From NCBI GenBank assembly GCA_004557405.1, contig SFDZ01000001.1, forward strand, positions 1 through 64,000: a DNA stretch of 64,000 nt, in the 5' to 3' direction. The position numbers were made by a program, and so were the translations under genes. Source of the stretch: Bacteroidales bacterium. Its GTDB lineage: Bacteria; Bacteroidota; Bacteroidia; Bacteroidales; Paludibacteraceae. This document shows positions 36,349 through 44,348 of this stretch, one piece after another (position 1 is the stretch's first letter; each line of letters begins with the position of its first letter). The notes under the pieces are model-generated. The model saw only the letters and a list, made by a program, of their open reading frames with translations, had not been told where the DNA came from and did no database searches.

Positions 36349-37185
36349 ATGAAAGCATTCGCAAAAATCGTACCAGTTGCCGCTATTGTGTGGCTGACAA
36401 CCATTTGTTATGCACAAACAACGCCCGTTGCCACCATTGTGCCGGGGTCGTATGTGGCAGGCAACGCCTCGGTGGCCTACACCGCCGAATGGCAACCGTT
36501 TCAGAATCCGGCAGCGTTGGCCTGCGAAAAACAGTTTGGGCTGACACTGCTCTACGAAAATCGCTACATCACAGCCGAACTGTCGAATGCGGCGTTCAGC
36601 GCGGCTTTTCCTACCAGATACATCAACGTGGGGGCACAATTTTCGTACTTTGGCTACGCCGAATACAACGAGATGCTGGCGGCCGTAACCTTTGCCCGCA
36701 CGTTCGGCGAGATTTTCCATGTCGGTGTGGAATGCGACTACTACGCCGTCTATTTGTCGCCCACCGAACGCTACCACAGCACCGCCACCGTGCAAGTAGG
36801 TCTGCAAGTGCAGGTGCTGCCAACGCTGACCATCGGATTCAACGTGTTCAACCCCGTTTTTTCGAAAGTCAAAACCAAACTGACCGAAAAACGTCTGCCG
36901 GCCATATTCAGCCTCGGCACCAACTACCGCATTCACGACAAGGTGTCGTGGCTGGTGCAAATCGACAAGGAGGTACATTCGCCCGTGCGCTGGGCTACCG
37001 GTTTCGAATACGCACCGTTCGATGTGTTCGACGTGCGCATAGGCTGCTATGGTAGCGACTATGTGGTGCCGACACTCGGCGTCGGTGTCGGATTTGGCGG
37101 CTTCAAATTTCACCTGCATTGCGAATATCGCAATCCGCTGGGAGTTACCATGCTGGGCGTGCTGCAATACCGTTTCAAACAATGA
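36349..37185 (+). CDS. Outer-membrane beta-barrel protein (PorV/FadL-like layout)
   Basis: The 278-residue protein has a signal peptide (ending TICYAQ) and many amphipathic strands: GSYVAGNASVAYTAEWQPFQNPAAL, FGLTLLYENRYITAELSN, GVGVGFGGFKFHLHCEYRN. The opening, with a glycine-rich turn and FQNPAAL, is reminiscent of the FadL-like barrels used as T9SS accessory proteins (PorV/PorQ), but I cannot assign it to one. Its stop overlaps the start of the next gene, also an outer-membrane barrel. Confidence 0.7.
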   Translation: MKAFAKIVPVAAIVWLTTICYAQTTPVATIVPGSYVAGNASVAYTAEWQPFQNPAALACEKQFGLTLLYENRYITAELSNAAFSAAFPTRYINVGAQFSYFGYAEYNEMLAAVTFARTFGEIFHVGVECDYYAVYLSPTERYHSTATVQVGLQVQVLPTLTIGFNVFNPVFSKVKTKLTEKRLPAIFSLGTNYRIHDKVSWLVQIDKEVHSPVRWATGFEYAPFDVFDVRIGCYGSDYVVPTLGVGVGFGGFKFHLHCEYRNPLGVTMLGVLQYRFKQ

Positions 37186-39251
37186 AAACACGACGCATTT
37201 GTTTCATAATCAGCATTTTACTTGTTGCCACCACCCTGTTTGCGCAACAAGAAGAAACGGCTGTAGATCGTGTCATCGAGCAGATTTACGACTTTCTGAT
37301 GGAAGACATCGACGACGAGGCCGCCATCGACTACGGCGACTTGTACGACGACCTGACTGCCATTTACGAATCGCCCATCAACCTGAACACTGCCACACCC
37401 GAAGAGTTAGCCAAAGTGCGTTTCCTGTCCGACATACAAATCGAAAACCTGATGTACTACATCTATAAAGTCGGGCGCATGCAAACCATCTACGAACTGC
37501 AATTGGTCGATGGCTTCGACCCGTTCACCATACGGCTGCTGCTGCCGTTTGTACGCGTGGCCACACAATACGACGAAACAACATGGAACTTGCGCGATGT
37601 GATGCGCCACAGCAAACACGAACTGACGGCACGTTTCGACGGCACATTCGAAACACGGCAAGGATACACCGACGCCACACCCGAAACATTGGCCGAAAAT
37701 CCGAACGCACGCTACACCGGCGACCCGTTCTACACCTCGCTGAAATACCGCTTGCGCAGTTCCGACAAATTGGAACTCGGACTCACCATGGAAAAAGACG
37801 CCGGCGAACAGTGGTTCGGCAACTACAACAAAAAACTGTTCGATTCCTATTCGGGATTCATACAAGTGAATAAGTTGTGGAAATTCGCCACCATCGTCGT
37901 GGGCGACTATCGCGCCAACTTCGGACAAGGACTCGTCGTGCAGCAGGACATGAACATGGGCAAAACCGCCATGGCCACCAACGTTACCACACGCACGCGC
38001 GGCCTCAAACGCCACTCGTCAACCGACGAATACAACTTTCTGCGCGGCGTGGGCGCCACAGCACGCTTCAGCGGCTGCGACATCACCGCCTTCTACTCGT
38101 TTCGCATGATGGACGCCGACACCGCCGAAGGGGCGTTCGCATCGTTCAAAAAAGACGGCTACCACCGCACGCCCGCCGAATATGCCAAACAACGCAATGT
38201 GGCCATGCACGTGTTGGGCGGCAACGTTACCTACCGACACAAATTCTTCCGCATAGGCGCCACCGTGGTGCAAACGTGGCTCAATCCTCCGCTCGACTAC
38301 GAACCCAAACCCTACCAAGAATTCTATTTTCGCGGCAACCGACAATTCGCCGCAAGCATCGATTACCTGTTTGCTTGGCGCGGATTCAATCTCTTTGGCG
38401 AAACGGCCGTCGAAGGCAACGGCGCCATTGCCACACTCAACGGCCTGACATTCGCGCCGGCATCTACCATCAACTTTGTGCTGATGCACCGCTACTACGG
38501 CAAAAACTACGATGTGCTGTTTGCCAACGCATTCGGCGAAAACAACACCCGCAACGAAAACGGATTTTACATCGGCACCGAAATAAAACCCGCACGCCGC
38601 TGGAAACTATCGGCCTACGCCGACCTCTACAAAACACCGTGGGTTACCTACACCATGCCCAAACCCACACAAGGCTACGCCACACTGCTGCAAGCCGACT
38701 TTATGCCAAACCGCAAACTGTCGATGTACACCCGACTGCGCTACCGATACAAAGAGTGCAAACTCGCCGACGACGCCGGCGAAGCCACCACACACCTCGA
38801 CGAAAACCGCAAAATAGCGCTACGCTATAACCTTGTTTACACGGCACTCGGCCTCGACCTGAAAAGCACCATCGAATGGAATTGGATACAAACCGCCGAC
38901 GAAATGCCCACACAAGGCTTTTTAATAGCGCAGGACGCCGCCTACACCTTCCGGACGATAGATTTAACGCTCAGCGCCAGATATGCCTATTTTGACGCTA
39001 AAAACTACGAAAATCGCTTTTCGCTCTACGAGCGCGATGTACCGAGCGCCGGTTTCGCTCCTTCGATGTACGGTACCGGCAGCCGCTGGTACCTGAACAT
39101 CGACTACGACATAGTGCGCGGCCTAAAACTGATGCTGCGCGTAGCGCAAACCTACTACACCGACGGCCGCACGCAAATCGGTTCCGGCCTCAACCAAATA
39201 GACGCCTGCCACAAAACCGATTTCCGCCTGTTCGTGCAATATAAGTTTTGA
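37182..39251 (+). CDS. Outer-membrane protein with N-terminal helix-hairpin-helix domain
   Basis: The 689-residue protein has a signal peptide (ending TTLFAQ). Residues about 62-115 contain ComEA-like HhH motifs (PINLNTATPEELAKVRFLSD, IYELQLVDGFDP), which normally bind DNA. The rest is rich in tyrosine-containing strands ending RLFVQYKF, as expected for a large barrel. HhH plus barrel proteins are known in Bacteroidota but their job is unclear; DNA uptake or binding at the outer membrane is one idea. It is translationally coupled (ATGA) to the preceding small barrel. Confidence 0.75.
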   Translation: MKTRRICFIISILLVATTLFAQQEETAVDRVIEQIYDFLMEDIDDEAAIDYGDLYDDLTAIYESPINLNTATPEELAKVRFLSDIQIENLMYYIYKVGRMQTIYELQLVDGFDPFTIRLLLPFVRVATQYDETTWNLRDVMRHSKHELTARFDGTFETRQGYTDATPETLAENPNARYTGDPFYTSLKYRLRSSDKLELGLTMEKDAGEQWFGNYNKKLFDSYSGFIQVNKLWKFATIVVGDYRANFGQGLVVQQDMNMGKTAMATNVTTRTRGLKRHSSTDEYNFLRGVGATARFSGCDITAFYSFRMMDADTAEGAFASFKKDGYHRTPAEYAKQRNVAMHVLGGNVTYRHKFFRIGATVVQTWLNPPLDYEPKPYQEFYFRGNRQFAASIDYLFAWRGFNLFGETAVEGNGAIATLNGLTFAPASTINFVLMHRYYGKNYDVLFANAFGENNTRNENGFYIGTEIKPARRWKLSAYADLYKTPWVTYTMPKPTQGYATLLQADFMPNRKLSMYTRLRYRYKECKLADDAGEATTHLDENRKIALRYNLVYTALGLDLKSTIEWNWIQTADEMPTQGFLIAQDAAYTFRTIDLTLSARYAYFDAKNYENRFSLYERDVPSAGFAPSMYGTGSRWYLNIDYDIVRGLKLMLRVAQTYYTDGRTQIGSGLNQIDACHKTDFRLFVQYKF

Positions 39252-39300
39252 AAATCTGCTCGGCGAACGAAAAAATCTAAAAATCTCTACCCTTTTTCTA

Positions 39301-39380
39301 CCTCCCAAACCCTGCCTAAAGGAGGGCTTTAAGTCCCATAAAAACACCGACAACAGCCCCCTTTAGGGGGTTGGGGGGCC
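39301..39380. repeat. Long imperfect inverted repeat
   Basis: The arms 39301-39329 and 39355-39380 pair with each other over about 26 bases with a 25-base loop. The right arm contains CCCCCTTTAGGGGG, itself nearly self-complementary. Such C/G-run hairpins look like dispersed intergenic elements; one copy is in this window. Confidence 0.6.
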
Positions 39381-39445
39381 GGTTGGCAAAACAAACAAGG
39401 AGCAAGGAAAAAATTCCTCACTCCTCATTCCTGATTGATACAAAC

Positions 39446-39473
39446 GTAGGGACGCGGCGCGCCACGTCCCTAC
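39446..39473 (-). repeat. 28-base palindromic element, copy 1
   Basis: An almost perfect palindrome (GTAGGGACGCGG...CCACGTCCCTAC reading inwards, centre GCGCGC). Read on the minus strand it matches 59079-59106 with two differences. It is 31 bases beyond the stop of a FISUMP gene, as is copy 2 after the other FISUMP gene. Confidence 0.8.
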
Positions 39474-39504
39474 TATCTATGTTCTTACATCTATATTCTC
39501 GCCT

Positions 39505-40383
39505 CTATTTGCATACCGGGCGAACGGAGAAACCGTAGTAGCGGGATTTGTCGCTCCTGTACACGTAGTCCGAGAAGAAGTTCACGCACCCCGCGCTGCA
39601 CGGGTAGTCCGTGAAGAGCGAACTCGACCAATAGCGGCCGTTGTCGCCCGCGCCGTACAAGGCAACGTAGTTGCGATAGCCCGCCGTAGGGAGAAAGATT
39701 GCGTTGCCATTGGTTAGGCTGGTTACTATGTAGCCACGAACACCTATACCCTTATAATCTTCCGTCCATTTCCATGCACACTTGTCGTACAGTTCCGTCC
39801 ACTCCTTGTCGGTAGGCATGCGCCATGCGCCGCCCCAGTTGGCACGGGCGGCATCGTCCTCAAGTTCGAGCTCCTTTTTGCCATCTACAGTGCCATAATC
39901 GCTATTTGTGCAGTACTTGGTGAAAGTATCACAACCGTCGTTGCTCCATTTGTAGTTCTCGCCAGCGTAACTACTCTTTGTCGTAGTTTCGCCCCAAGCG
40001 TAATAGTTGCCATATTCTTCGGGTTTGGTGGCGCCTACGTTGCAGGTTGCCCACTTCACGCTCAAACCAAGGTCAACCCACTCGTGGCCGCTTTCGTTAC
40101 CGTTCGGATTGGCGGCAAATATGGCCGTATAGGTAGCATCGCCTGTTACGGTAATGGTACGCGGGTTGTCGGTATTTCCATCGTTCCACTGTTGGAAATA
40201 AAATCCCGTATTCGGTGTGGCCATAATATTAATTTTTGCACCGGCAGGATAGTTGCCTTCGCCTTTCACCGTGCCCATCACCTCATTGCTCGACACCACC
40301 GTTACATAAGGCTCGTTTTTCTCACACGCAGCAAATACTGCTGCCACGCAGCACACGGCTGCTAAAAATTTTAAATGTTTCAT
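39505..40383 (-). CDS. FISUMP-domain lipoprotein with a bacterial-repeat domain
   Basis: The 292-residue protein has a lipoprotein signal (lipobox VFAAC, Cys20), then an InlB-B-like/bacterial repeat domain (about 33-90: GNYPAGAKINIMATPNTGF and ITVTGDATYTAIF) and a Fib_succ_major (FISUMP) domain to the end (GHEWVDLGLSVKWATCNVGA, ANWGGAWRMPTDKEW, SSSLF, GFSVRPVCK). It should be displayed on the cell surface or in the periplasm; FISUMP domains are thought to be carbohydrate or adhesion modules. It shares long identical segments with the protein at 58281-59015. The leader holds a small hairpin ACTACA/TGTAGT. Confidence 0.88.
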   Translation of the reverse strand: MKHLKFLAAVCCVAAVFAACEKNEPYVTVVSSNEVMGTVKGEGNYPAGAKINIMATPNTGFYFQQWNDGNTDNPRTITVTGDATYTAIFAANPNGNESGHEWVDLGLSVKWATCNVGATKPEEYGNYYAWGETTTKSSYAGENYKWSNDGCDTFTKYCTNSDYGTVDGKKELELEDDAARANWGGAWRMPTDKEWTELYDKCAWKWTEDYKGIGVRGYIVTSLTNGNAIFLPTAGYRNYVALYGAGDNGRYWSSSLFTDYPCSAGCVNFFSDYVYRSDKSRYYGFSVRPVCK

Positions 40384-40469
40384 AATAAAGAAATTAAAAT
40401 AATTAAAAAAATAAGTCGTTAAAACTACACATTTGTAGTGTGTTCTGTCATATTAATGTCATTCGGCGG

Positions 40470-40477
40470 CAAAAGTA
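40470..40477 (-). promoter_or_regulatory. Promoter -7 box of the FISUMP lipoprotein gene
   Basis: TACTTTTG on the minus strand gives a leader of about 80 bases. Confidence 0.6.
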
Positions 40478-40597
40478 ACCCGGATTTTGCAACTTTTTTT
40501 GTAGTGTATATTAAAAACACAAAAATACGCTTTTTCATTGGCAGCAGATGATTTTTTATGGTGCCTCATCGGCCACAAAAGTGTTGCCGAATTGGCA

Positions 40598-40825
40598 TCA
40601 TTTTTTCAAAAAGGAAGAGTAAATCTGGAAGAAATCGACACCTAAAACCTTCGAAAGTGTCAACAACAATTCGGTGTCCAACGTTCGCTTTGCAAAAATT
40701 TTATAGACATTGCTCCTATCGCAAGGCAGTTGTTGCGCCAACCATGTTACTGTTCGTCCTTGGCTCTTGAGCGTTTGGCGAACTATGTGACCAATGTGTG
40801 GTGGAAGTTTCGAATGATCAGACAT
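40598..40825 (-). CDS. XRE-type helix-turn-helix regulator
   Basis: The 75-residue protein has a helix-turn-helix (VTWLAQQLPCDRSNVYKIFAKR, about 25-46) followed by LDTELLLTLSKVLGVDFFQIYSS, the usual XRE layout. The ATG at 40825 starts MSDHSKLPPHIGHIVR; upstream residues in the same frame do not look like protein. A -7 box at 41011-41018 and a long hairpin at 40883-40943 precede it, so the message has a structured leader of about 180 bases. No target gene is evident; it may control the adjacent FISUMP gene. Confidence 0.75.
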   Translation of the reverse strand: MSDHSKLPPHIGHIVRQTLKSQGRTVTWLAQQLPCDRSNVYKIFAKRTLDTELLLTLSKVLGVDFFQIYSSFLKK

Positions 40826-40882
40826 AAAAAAGGCGCAAATTGATTGTTTACTTATCCAATCAGAGGCTCCGCCAAGAACCAA

Positions 40883-40943
40883 GCACCAATAAGTAAGAAC
40901 AATTCACGCCTTGCGTGAACCATCTTGTACTTATTCTCGGTGC
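40883..40943 (-). promoter_or_regulatory. Three-part hairpin in the leader of the XRE gene
   Basis: GCACC pairs with GGTGC at the ends, AATAAGTA (40888-40895) with TACTTATT (40928-40935), and TTCACGC with GCGTGAA around a 3-base loop at the tip. It lies between the promoter and the start codon and has no U-run, so a regulatory or stability role is more likely than termination. Confidence 0.6.
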
Positions 40944-41010
40944 AAAAAAATTGGCGGATTTTCTGATTAGAGAATAAGAGCAACAGCTCAAATAAATACT
41001 ATTTCGCTTG

Positions 41011-41018
41011 CAAAATTA
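41011..41018 (-). promoter_or_regulatory. Promoter -7 box of the XRE gene
   Basis: TAATTTTG on the minus strand, upstream of the structured leader. Confidence 0.55.
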
Positions 41019-41034
41019 CAAATAATATCCAAAA

Positions 41035-41068
41035 TAAAAAAGGCCGAACCACAGTCCGACCTTTTTTT
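41035..41068 (-). terminator. Terminator of the TPR lipoprotein gene
   Basis: Read on the minus strand, GGTCGGAC pairs with GTTCGGCC around TGTG and is followed by TTTTTT. Confidence 0.8.
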
Positions 41069-41085
41069 GATTGATTAGTAACGAC

Positions 41086-42789
41086 TTATTTTACCAAAGC
41101 GGCAAATTCTTCGTCTTCGGCAAAGGCTAAGAATTCAACATCTTTAGCGGCTTTTTCTTTCCAAGCGCCGTCGGCTTCGATGGCTTTCTTCAAGTTGGCA
41201 ACCACGGCAGCGCGGTCGTTCTGGCGAGCAGCCACCACAGCCAACAGATAGTTGGTGCGGGCATTCGGTTTGGCCACACCTTCGAGCACCGAACGTGCGC
41301 CGGCATAGTCTTTCGTCAGAATTTTGGCCAAAGCGGCGTTGTTCACTTTTGCTGCGCCAAACAGTTCAACGGCTTTCTTGTAGTCGGCACGACGGATGGC
41401 CAACACACCATTTACATGGTTCAGGCTTTCGCCCACACCGCCTGCGTTACCAAAGCATTCTTCGGCTTTGGCGTTGTCGCCTTTCACAAGTGCCACTACA
41501 CCGCAGTTGTAGTTCACGGCAGCGTTTTTGGCGTTGAGTTCGAGCGCTTTGTCGAATGCACGACCGGCAGCCTCAACGTCGCCTTGTTCGTAGCGTACCA
41601 CGCCAAGGTTGTTGAATCCGCGATATTCGTCGGCATAGAGTTCGGTTACTTTGGTGTAGATTTCGGCTTTACGTTCCAAGTCGGCTGTCAGAGTAGCAGA
41701 GTAGAGCAGTTCTTCGAGCGACAAGGTGTCGGGGTTGGCTTTTGCCAGCGAGTCGATTTCGGCATCCGAACGACCGATGACGTTGATGGCCAACGTCATT
41801 TTCGAGCGACGCAGTTGCGGCAAAATTTCGTCGGCAATGGCTTTGTAGGCAGCCGACAGGTTTTTGATTTCGGCTTCGCGTTGTTCGGGGTCGCTATACA
41901 TCGACAACACACGCAAGATAACCTCTTTGTCCTGAATGTTCGATTGTTCCATCAATGCTTGGAAACCTTCCCAGTCTTCAGCCGTGAATTTGCTGTCGAT
42001 GGTAACGGTTGCTTTCAGTTTTTTCAACTCTTTGTTGATATATTTTTGCGAGGCTTGGTCGCGTTTTTCGGCCAATTTTTCGTTCAAATCCATGCCACCG
42101 TCGGGCGAAGCGTACGACGAAATTTCGAGACCCGTCATTTCGAGGTTGGCTGCTTTGTTGGCTTCGTCGATGCGTTTTGTCAGAGCAACAACGGCGTCGC
42201 TGCTGATTTCCGATTTGCGCACTTCCGATTGTTGAATCAGGAATCGGATTTCGGCTTCCTGTTTCTCTTCGATGATGCGTTGGAAGTTGTCTTTTTCGAT
42301 TTTTGTTTCAACTTCGCCTGCTTCTACAGCCACCAACAGCGGTGTGATGTTTACACCGTCGGCCACTTTTATCGGGTCGATGGTGAACTCTTTTTTACCG
42401 AGTTTGCCGGTGATTTCGAGCCAAAGTTCCGAACTTTCCATTTCGGGATTGTAATCAAACGTGGCCACTTGTTTGTATTCGCCACCAACTTTGTATTTGA
42501 TTACGTCGTTGTTGTCCTTCACTTTTTCGCCTTGATAGGTTTTCGAATCGGCTCTCCATTCGGCTGACGAAATTTTCGATTTCAGCACCGGAGTAACGGT
42601 CATCACCATTTTCTTTTGGAAATACTTCACGGGGTAGGTTCCATCGATGGTAACTTCCACCTTACCGGCGTGCATTTCCAACGGATTTACAGATACGTTG
42701 ATCGGATCAACAAATTCTTTTGGCGGTTTGCAGGCAAACAACACCAATGCGGCCACAGCCACTGTCAACAGAATTGATTTTTTGTTCAT
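41086..42789 (-). CDS. Large TPR lipoprotein with OmpA-like segment
   Basis: The 567-residue protein has a lipoprotein signal (lipobox LVLFAC, Cys20). The first half has beta-rich regions and then LEISSYASPDGGMDLNEKLAEKRDQ, which resembles the peptidoglycan-binding OmpA-like fold. The second half has TPR helices (YRGFNNLGVVRYEQGDVEAAGRAFDKALELN). Together this suggests an abundant cell-wall-linked envelope protein that holds partners. The frame opens at 42894, but the ATG at 42789 starts the signal peptide. It has its own terminator. Confidence 0.85.
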   Translation of the reverse strand: MNKKSILLTVAVAALVLFACKPPKEFVDPINVSVNPLEMHAGKVEVTIDGTYPVKYFQKKMVMTVTPVLKSKISSAEWRADSKTYQGEKVKDNNDVIKYKVGGEYKQVATFDYNPEMESSELWLEITGKLGKKEFTIDPIKVADGVNITPLLVAVEAGEVETKIEKDNFQRIIEEKQEAEIRFLIQQSEVRKSEISSDAVVALTKRIDEANKAANLEMTGLEISSYASPDGGMDLNEKLAEKRDQASQKYINKELKKLKATVTIDSKFTAEDWEGFQALMEQSNIQDKEVILRVLSMYSDPEQREAEIKNLSAAYKAIADEILPQLRRSKMTLAINVIGRSDAEIDSLAKANPDTLSLEELLYSATLTADLERKAEIYTKVTELYADEYRGFNNLGVVRYEQGDVEAAGRAFDKALELNAKNAAVNYNCGVVALVKGDNAKAEECFGNAGGVGESLNHVNGVLAIRRADYKKAVELFGAAKVNNAALAKILTKDYAGARSVLEGVAKPNARTNYLLAVVAARQNDRAAVVANLKKAIEADGAWKEKAAKDVEFLAFAEDEEFAALVK

Positions 42790-42962
42790 AGTATAAAAAA
42801 TTAAGTAGTTAGAATAATCGCAATTTCCAACGGGCAAAGTTACGAAAAACTTTATTTTATAGGGTGTATTTTGACGAAAAAAAATAAATTTCAACGCATC
42901 AAAAAATATAATCTGTTGATAACTAATTTGTTAAATCTCGTCTTAATTCAATTTTTTCGCTG

Positions 42963-42970
42963 TAATTTTG
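42963..42970 (+). promoter_or_regulatory. Promoter -7 box of the radical SAM gene
   Basis: TAATTTTG, 20 bases before the ATG at 42991. It rules out the earlier start at 42871. Confidence 0.65.
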
Positions 42971-42990
42971 CAAAAAATATTACAAAATCC

Positions 42991-43977
42991 ATGCCGATAC
43001 ACGCATTTTTGTCCACGCTGACCACCAAAAAAATCAATAACTTGCTGAAAAATAGAGTAAGTTATCTGCTGGCACGCCTGACAAAAACAGCAAAAATCAG
43101 CGGAATGCCTGTAACGCTTTCGATAGAACCGGCGGCCGTGTGCCAACTGCATTGTCCGGAGTGTGTGCTCGGCAGCCGGCACCTGCAACGCACCAACCGA
43201 CTGCTGACGGAAGAACTGTACAAAAAAATCATCGACCAATCGGCCGACACACTTTGCTACCTGATGCTCTATTTTCAAGGCGAACCGTTTTTGGCACCCG
43301 ACATGTGCAACCTGATTGCCTATGCCCGACAAAAAAATATCTATACCGTAACATCGACCAATGCGCAAAACATCGACCAAACGTTGGCCGAACAAATCTG
43401 TCGGTCGGGACTGAACAAAATTATCATTTCGCTCGATGGCGTTACGCAAAACACCTACGCCAAATACCGCATTGGCGGACAGATAAACAAGGTTTTCGAC
43501 GCTCTGAAATATATAAATAATACAAAAAAAACATTACAAATATCAACGCCGGCCATCGAGTTGCAATTCATCGTGTTTCGGCACAACGAACACGAAATAA
43601 CACTTTTCAAGCAAATGGCCAAAACATTCGATGTGCAAAAAGTTACGATTAAAACGGGACAAATTTACAATTACGAACACAAACAATCGCTTTTGCCGAC
43701 TTCGAAACGTTATAGTCGTTATATTATTAAAAATGGTGTGGTGCAACTCAAGCACCGAAAAGGCAACCACTGTCTGCGTCAGTGGCAGGGTGGAGTAGTA
43801 ACGGTCGATGGTCATTTGGTGCCGTGTTGTTTCGATAAAAACGCCAATTTCTTATTTGGCAATTTGCAGACACATACGCTCCAAAGTGTGTGGCATGGCG
43901 AAGCCGCCAACCGATTTCGTCGGCAAATTTTGCAGGCACGGCAGCATGTGTCCATTTGTGCCGATTGCGGCGAATGA
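42991..43977 (+). CDS. Radical SAM / SPASM domain protein
   Basis: The 328-residue protein has the [4Fe-4S] motif CQLHCPEC (Cx3Cx2C) near residue 51, followed by YFQGEPFLAPD and SLDGVTQNTYAKYRIGG, typical of the radical SAM barrel. The C-terminal part has SPASM cysteines (CLRQW, GHLVPCCFDKN, CADCGE) for extra clusters. Such enzymes often modify peptides or proteins, but no small substrate peptide is visible next to it, so the substrate is unknown. It directly precedes the candidate origin gap. Confidence 0.88.
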   Translation: MPIHAFLSTLTTKKINNLLKNRVSYLLARLTKTAKISGMPVTLSIEPAAVCQLHCPECVLGSRHLQRTNRLLTEELYKKIIDQSADTLCYLMLYFQGEPFLAPDMCNLIAYARQKNIYTVTSTNAQNIDQTLAEQICRSGLNKIIISLDGVTQNTYAKYRIGGQINKVFDALKYINNTKKTLQISTPAIELQFIVFRHNEHEITLFKQMAKTFDVQKVTIKTGQIYNYEHKQSLLPTSKRYSRYIIKNGVVQLKHRKGNHCLRQWQGGVVTVDGHLVPCCFDKNANFLFGNLQTHTLQSVWHGEAANRFRRQILQARQHVSICADCGE

Positions 43978-44348
43978 CAAAAAGTAAGTTTTCGACCATT
44001 TCATCGGATTTTTTCACTATTCATTATAGATTTATTTTTTTATTTTTTATAAAAGGGAATATGGTGATTATTATTGCTTGTTGAAATGGTGCATAATGTT
44101 TTTATCAAGTTGATTTTGAGCGTTTTCATCGTGTTTTTTGTGGTTTATAATTTTGTTTATAACTTTCAGTACTTTTTTGCCGATTGTTGATTGTTGTTTC
44201 GAAAAATGGATTATCACAAATTTGAATTGAAATTTGCAAGATAAAGTTTTCATTTTTTGTGAAAAACAAATAACAACTTTTCAACCGTTTTTTCACATTG
44301 CATGTTTCAAATAAAAAATGTAATTTTGTACACTATTTTTTCAGTCTT
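43978..44348. other. AT-rich gap ahead of mnmG, candidate replication origin
   Basis: These 371 bases hold no gene. The sequence is very T-rich on the + strand with many short T runs. Degenerate DnaA-box-like sites of the form TTTTTCACA occur near 44290-44298 and, inverted, near 44256-44264; an exact TGTTGATAA (TTATCAACA on the other strand) lies further left at 42914-42922. The + strand is C-rich to the left and G-rich to the right of about this point. Position next to mnmG and two parS-like sites 2 kb away also fit. No dnaA gene is in the window. Confidence 0.45.
44321..44328 (+). promoter_or_regulatory. Promoter -7 box of mnmG
   Basis: TAATTTTG, 20 bases before the ATG at 44349. Confidence 0.65.

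Noticed and set aside
43978..44348. A clean cluster of perfect DnaA boxes in the candidate origin
   Set aside because: Only degenerate 9-mers are present in this gap; the exact TTATCAACA form is at 42914-42922. The origin call therefore rests on skew, position and parS, not on boxes.
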